Shown piece by piece: positions 59,917 through 64,000 of a stretch of 64,000 bases of DNA. Origin of the DNA: Clusia tigrina (taxonomy: Eukaryota > Arthropoda > Insecta > Diptera > Clusiidae); contig OV050032.1 in the NCBI GenBank assembly GCA_920105625.2, positions 8,794,129 through 8,858,128 of the forward strand, written 5' to 3'. Positions within the stretch are counted from its first letter, which is position 1. Every line of letters begins with the position of its first letter. Under the pieces are notes generated by a model. That model saw only the letters and a list, made by a program, of their open reading frames with translations, had not been told where the DNA came from and did not search any database. The position numbers and the translations under genes were made by a program.

Positions 59917-61425
59917 GCGATGGAGCTATCGAAAGGTTTCGCTTAAGCTATCGAAAGGTTTCGATGGAGCTATCGAAAGGTTTCGCTTGAGCTATCGAAA
60001 GGTTTCGCTTGAGCTATCGAATGGTTTCGATGGAGCTATCGAAAGGTTTCGATGGAGCTATCGAAAGGTTTCGCTTGAGCTATCGAATGGTTTCGATGGA
60101 GCTATCGAATGGTTTCGATGGAGCTATCGAAAGGTTTCGATGGAGCTATCGAAAGGTTTCGCTTAAGCTATCGAAAGGTTTCGCTTAAGCTATCGAAAGG
60201 TTTCGCTTGAGCTATCGAAAGGTTTCGCTTGAGCTATCGAAAGTTTTCGCTTGAGCTATCGAAAGGTTTCGCTTAAGCTATCGAAAGGTTTCGCTTGAGC
60301 TATCGAAAGGTTTCGCTTGAGCTATCGAAAGGTTTCGCTTGAGCTATCGAAAGTTTTCGCTTGAGCTATCGAAAGGTTTCGCTTGAGCTATCGAAAGGTT
60401 TCGCTTGAGCTATCGAAAGGTTTCGCTTGAGCTATCGAAAGGTTTCGATGGAGCTATCGAAAGGTTTCGCTTGAGCTATCGAAAGTTTTCGCTTGAGCTA
60501 TCGAAAGGTTTCGCTTAAGCTATCGAAAGGTTTCGCTTGAGCTATCGAAAGGTTTCGCTTGAGCTATCGAAAGGTTTCGCTTGAGCTATCGAATGGTTTC
60601 GATGGAGCTATCGAAAGGTTTCGATGGAGCTATCGAAAGGTTTCGCTTGAGCTATCGAATGGTTTCGCTTGAGCTATCGAAAGGTTTCGATGAAGTTATC
60701 GAAAGGTTTCGCTTGAGCTATCGAAAGGTTTCGCTTGAGCTATCGAAAGGTTTCGATGAAGTTATCGAAAGGTTTCGCTTGAGCTATCGAAAGGTTTCGC
60801 TTGAGCTATCGAAAGTTTTCGCTTGAGCTATCGAAAGGTTTCGCTTGAGTTATCGAAAGGTTTCGCTTGAGCTATCGAAAGGTTTCGCTTGAGCTATCGA
60901 AAGGTTTCGCTTGAGCTATCGAAAGGTTTCGCTTGAGCTATCGAAAGGTTTCGCTTGAGCTATCGAAAGGTTTCGCTTGAGCTATCGAAAGGTTTCGCTT
61001 GAGCTATCGAAAGGTTTCGCTTGAGCTATCGAAAGGTTTCGCTTGAGCTATCGAATGGTTTCGATGGAGCTATCGAAAGGTTTCGCTTGAGCTATCGAAT
61101 GGTTTCGATGGAGCTATCGAATGGTTTCGATGGAGCTATCGAAAGGTTTCGCTTGAGCTATCGAAAGTTTTCGCTTGAGCTATCCAAAGGTTTCGATGAA
61201 GTTATCGAAAGGTTTCGCTTGAGCTATCGAAAGGTTTCGCTTGAGCTATCGAAAGTTTTCGCTTGAGCTATCGAAAGGTTTCGATGGAGCTATCGAAAGG
61301 TTTCGATGGAGCTATCGAAAGGTTTCGATGGAGCTATCGAAAGGTATCGATGGAGCTATCGAAAGGTTTCGATGGAGCTATCGAAAGGTTTCGATGGAGC
61401 TATCGAAAGTTTTCACTTGAGGTAT
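59917..61425. repeat. 22-bp minisatellite with TATCGA and facing TCGAAA/TTTCGA
   Basis: About 68 units of 22 bp: gagctatcgaaaggtttcgc plus tt. Versions have cttgagc, cttaagc or gatggagc before tatcgaaagg. Each unit holds the dyad CGAAAggTTTCG. Some frames (Ser-Tyr-Arg-Lys-Val-Ser) stay open through the array. Ends about 310 bp before the 61738 exon. Confidence 0.95.
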
Positions 61426-61737
61426 CCAGCTTTTACCAGTTTCACGACAATTTTGGGCTTAATTCTCTCCATCCATATAAGTAAGTAAATTAGTCTTCAT
61501 AGATTTCTGGAGGAGGAAAATCCTTCACAGACGAAATCCGGCGTGAGTAAGTTGAGACTTGAGTTTATTATATTTATTTTCGTATATATTTGAATGCAGT
61601 TCTTTGCTTGTTGCTTGTCACTTGTCACACATTGCTCACTTATTAACATAATTCTGTTTTGCTGACCTTATAAAACCTCGAAACTAATCAATTTCGTCTG
61701 CTCTATCTCTCTCTCTCTCTCTCTCTCCCTTCCACAG

Positions 61738-62401
61738 AATCCGACCCCACACAGCCACCGCCGGCTGCCAGCGCGTCGTCCACAGCCACCGCAGCTCTCA
61801 CACTGTCGCCAACAGGAGGGCCGGGCCAATTGGAGCCCATTAAGGGTATATTAAAGTCGAAATCCGGTTGCGTGGGTTTCATGCCAATGGACCTGAGTTC
61901 CGAACTCAAGAATCGTCTGAAAACTTCTACGCATGCCTCGCTGACAAACCTACGCAAATCGGCGACCACTGACAATGCTAGCAAACCCGAAATCGCTGAA
62001 GCTGACAAAGCGGCGATGGCGCCACCGAAAACCTCATCTTCCTCGGACGAGGAAGAAGATGAGAATGGCAGCAATGCCAATGTGGATCCGCAGAAGAACT
62101 TGGCGAAAATCCTACGCAACGTGTCCAAAGAGAACGAGCAGAAGCAGCAGTCGCAGCCGACGACGACGACGACGACGTCGCCGGGTGCCAGGACAACCGC
62201 CCAGCACGATGATGCGGTCAGTCTAGTGCGTAATCTCTCCAATCTGGGCCGGTCTCAGATGAACGCCGCCGCAGCCGCCGACGCGGGCGCCGATGCCAAT
62301 GCATGCGCCTCGACGTCGGAGGGCGAGAGCTCCGGTGGACGAGAGATAACGGAGATCATTAAGAATAGCGCCGTGGCACGTCGCCGCAAACTGAATGACG
62401 G
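61738..62401 (+). CDS. Svil: Supervillin-like protein, last core exon in the window
   Basis: CT tract and ccttccacag acceptor, phase 1 (g+aa gives Glu), donor gac gg/gtgagt, phase 2, so the gene continues to the right of the window. About 220 codons. Pro/Ala-rich start ESDPTQPPPAASASSTATAA, then an eleventh ILK motif (PIKGILKSKSGCVGFMPMDL), LKNRLKTSTHASLTNLRKSA, an acidic SSSSDEEEDENGSN run, helical PQKNLAKILRNVSKENEQKQ, a Thr run, AVSLVRNLSNLGRSQMNAAA and, at the end, REITEIIKNSAVARRRKLND. The ILK motif and composition tie it to the 33561 exon. The gelsolin-like and headpiece domains are expected further downstream. Confidence 0.85.
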
Positions 62402-63344
62402 GTGAGTGAGATCGTTAACCCAGCGCAGGGTGCATTTTCAGTGCTGACCGCGCAAAACCTATACCAAAACCAGGCCGAGGCCGGGTCCTTCCTACCCTTC
62501 TGAAGGAACACAAGATTGATTGGGCAAACGAATTGAAAGAAGAGAATATTTTTGGGATCTTTTTCTTTCTGTGTATTCTGACGAATGCTCTTTTTGCGTG
62601 CGTGCGTGTTGCTTTTATTTATTATTTCATTTGCGTTTCTTTGTGGTCTCAACATTACATTTATACAAGCATGATTCTAGAATCGTGCCTACAAATATGT
62701 TACTTAATAAATATACAAGAAAATGCTCCCCACCCCCGCGTGTGCGTGGCAGTTTGTGTTTAATATTTTGTTATAATTTACATGTTCATTTGCTGTGCTA
62801 TACCAAGTCTCTAACACTGTATTGAAATACTTAAATAAATAATATAATACTACTAATTAATTATTTAAACTAATATGATATAAAAAACCAAATATGAATT
62901 ATTATGAAAAGCATAATTATTTTTATTGTATTTATTATACTAAAAATTAAATAGAAAACAAATATTTTGTACTTGCTTTTGCAAAGATTGTAATTTTAAA
63001 AATTAATGAATTTTAACACACGTTTTGCTGCTACTTTCATACGAATCGCATTCAAAAATCGAGAAAATAAATGGGAGAAAAGTTGTTTAAGAAAAACTAT
63101 GCATTTAGCTTCCTGCTAACGGCATTTTTAAATAACATTCAACACAAAGCAGAATAAAAGGCCAAAACCAATCACGATGATAAAGCTAAAAATAATAATA
63201 ATATTTAATTAGACACGCTCCCTGAGGAGGTGCACCACTCGGAAGTGAGCTTGCCACAGTAGTCAGTAAGCGCAGTGCCGTTGACGTGAAAGTGCTGCAA
63301 AACTACCGGAAACAGTTGCAAACGCAGCACAAGAAATTGCAACA
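62402..63344 (+). other. Svil: Start of the next intron, nothing recognised
   Basis: Begins with GTGAGTGAG. AT-rich from 62820. No exon fitting phase 2 was convincing: a cag-like acceptor near 63210 runs into a stop after three codons. Confidence 0.65.
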
Positions 63345-63590
63345 GCCAAGCCACACTCTCCCACACATGCACTCACAAACTCTCTCGCCCACACATGCAC
63401 TCACAAACACTCTCGCCCACACATGCACTCACAAACTCTCTCAAACACTCTCGCCCGGACATGCACTCACAAACACTCTCGCCCGGACATGTACTCACAA
63501 ACACTCTCGCCCACACATGCACTCACAAACTCTCTCAAACACTCTCGCCCGGACATGCACTCACAAACACTCTCGCTCATATAAGAGAGA
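63345..63590. repeat. 28-bp minisatellite
   Basis: About eight units with core cactcacaaacactctcgcc followed by cacacatg or cggacatg. Some units carry an extra tctctcaaa. Frames open as His-Ser-Gln-Thr-Leu peptides. Confidence 0.9.
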
Positions 63591-63757
63591 AAGTAACCCC
63601 AGCTGATGTTCTACGGTACATGCTTGGATCACAAGAGGCCTGGGATTCAGCAGCAGATGTATTGGTCAGTATCATGAAGCATAGAGTAAAGAAATAAGAG
63701 TCACAATCTGAAATGTCACTCATTTTTCGACATAGAAGAGATCGGTCGGGGGTAGTA

Positions 63758-63990
63758 ACCAGAGAGTACAGAGAAAAGAAACTTAAACGTCAAGCGGCAG
63801 CGAGATAAAGCAGATGGACGTTGTACACGAATCCACTCAAAATCGTGGTCAATCCACTCAGATTCGTGGTGAATCCACTCAAAATCGTGGTCAATCCACT
63901 CAGATTCGTGGTGAATCCACTCAAAATCGTGGTGTGTCCGCTACGGACGCTGGCAGCGAAAAATACTTTCCTTTCTCTGTGTTCTCTGGT
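63758..63990 (+). mobile_element. Small inverted-repeat element (MITE-like), copy 2, complete
   Basis: 233 bp bounded by ACCAGAGAGTACAGAGAAAA and the inverted TTTCTCTGTGTTCTCTGGT. The 4-bp sequence agta flanks it on both sides (63754-63757 and 63991-63994). The interior has five 21-bp units (core aatccactcaaaatcgtgg) and no coding capacity. Immediately after the right agta the window ends with accaga, so a further copy may begin in tandem. Confidence 0.72.
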
Positions 63991-64000
63991 AGTAACCAGA

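Larger units (their letters stand above)
55758..61737 (+). other. Svil: Region between the 54232 and 61738 exons (6 kb)
   Basis: Holds the purine array, the pyrimidine array, two weak candidate exons (57672 and 58086), a very AT-rich stretch with 120-bp periodicity, and the 22-bp TATCGA array. The last 300 bp lead through a CT tract (61703-61735) to the acceptor ccttccacag. Nothing recognised at 57.8-58.07, 58.3-58.95 and 59.5-59.9 kb. Confidence 0.7.

Noticed and set aside
59917..61425. CRISPR-like array (regular 22-bp units with internal dyads)
   Set aside because: No spacers: units are contiguous and nearly identical, and the genome is eukaryotic.
63209..63225. Possible acceptor after 62401
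   Set aside because: In phase 2 it reaches a stop after three codons.
1..64000. tRNA, rRNA or snRNA genes
   Set aside because: No cloverleaf with A/B box consensus or ribosomal signature was recognised by eye; a tRNAscan/Infernal run would be decisive.

Overview
The window looks like an intron-rich piece of a higher-fly (Brachycera) chromosome, most likely a tephritid fruit fly. The signs are AT-rich introns with CAA/CAG/GT microsatellites, fly-type 5' leader sequence (CAACAACAA runs, AAAAGTGAAAA-like text, TCAGTT initiators), consensus GTAAGT/GTGAGT donors with pyrimidine-CAG acceptors, and a conserved insect protein. Genus and species cannot be fixed from the sequence alone.

One gene explains all convincing coding sequence. 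It is on the + strand and runs from before 13.1 kb to beyond 62.4 kb. I read it as supervillin (Svil), the villin/gelsolin-family membrane-skeleton scaffold, and only its long disordered N-terminal half is here. Ten core exons join in compatible phases: 13106-15041, 23982-24370, 29019-29564, 30281-30906, 31001-31103, 33561-35649, 48317-48915, 51988-52092, 54232-55269 (or reading on to a stop at 55757) and 61738-62401, about 2,700 codons together. The identification rests on SLAERLRFFSSLS and a second block, SVAERI followed by MKTQPVT. These resemble vertebrate supervillin SLAEKLALFNKLS and the QTQPVT segment that follows it. The upstream start and the C-terminal gelsolin repeats and headpiece lie outside the window. 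Several candidate alternative last exons were found (37640, 49579, 57672, 58086, and the read-through tail of the 54232 exon). Two of them would end in short basic, NLS-like tails. Two stretches, about 22.3-23.7 kb and 44.2-45.3 kb, look like alternative promoters with non-coding first exons.

The introns are dominated by tandem repeats. More than a dozen unrelated minisatellites have units of 7, 15, 16, 18, 22, 27, 28, 55 and 80 bp, some with higher-order organisation. Together they fill roughly a quarter of the window and many lie within 0.6 kb of an exon. They create many long stop-free frames that are not genes. Other non-genic structure includes a near-perfect hairpin of about 290 bp (42364-42650), two copies of a small inverted-repeat element (21881 and 63758), an inverted pair of a dispersed element (24836 and 46672), a purine array followed directly by a pyrimidine array (55980-57590), and a 1.5-kb array of 22-bp units carrying TATCGA (59917-61425). 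No tRNA, rRNA, CRISPR array or second protein gene was found.
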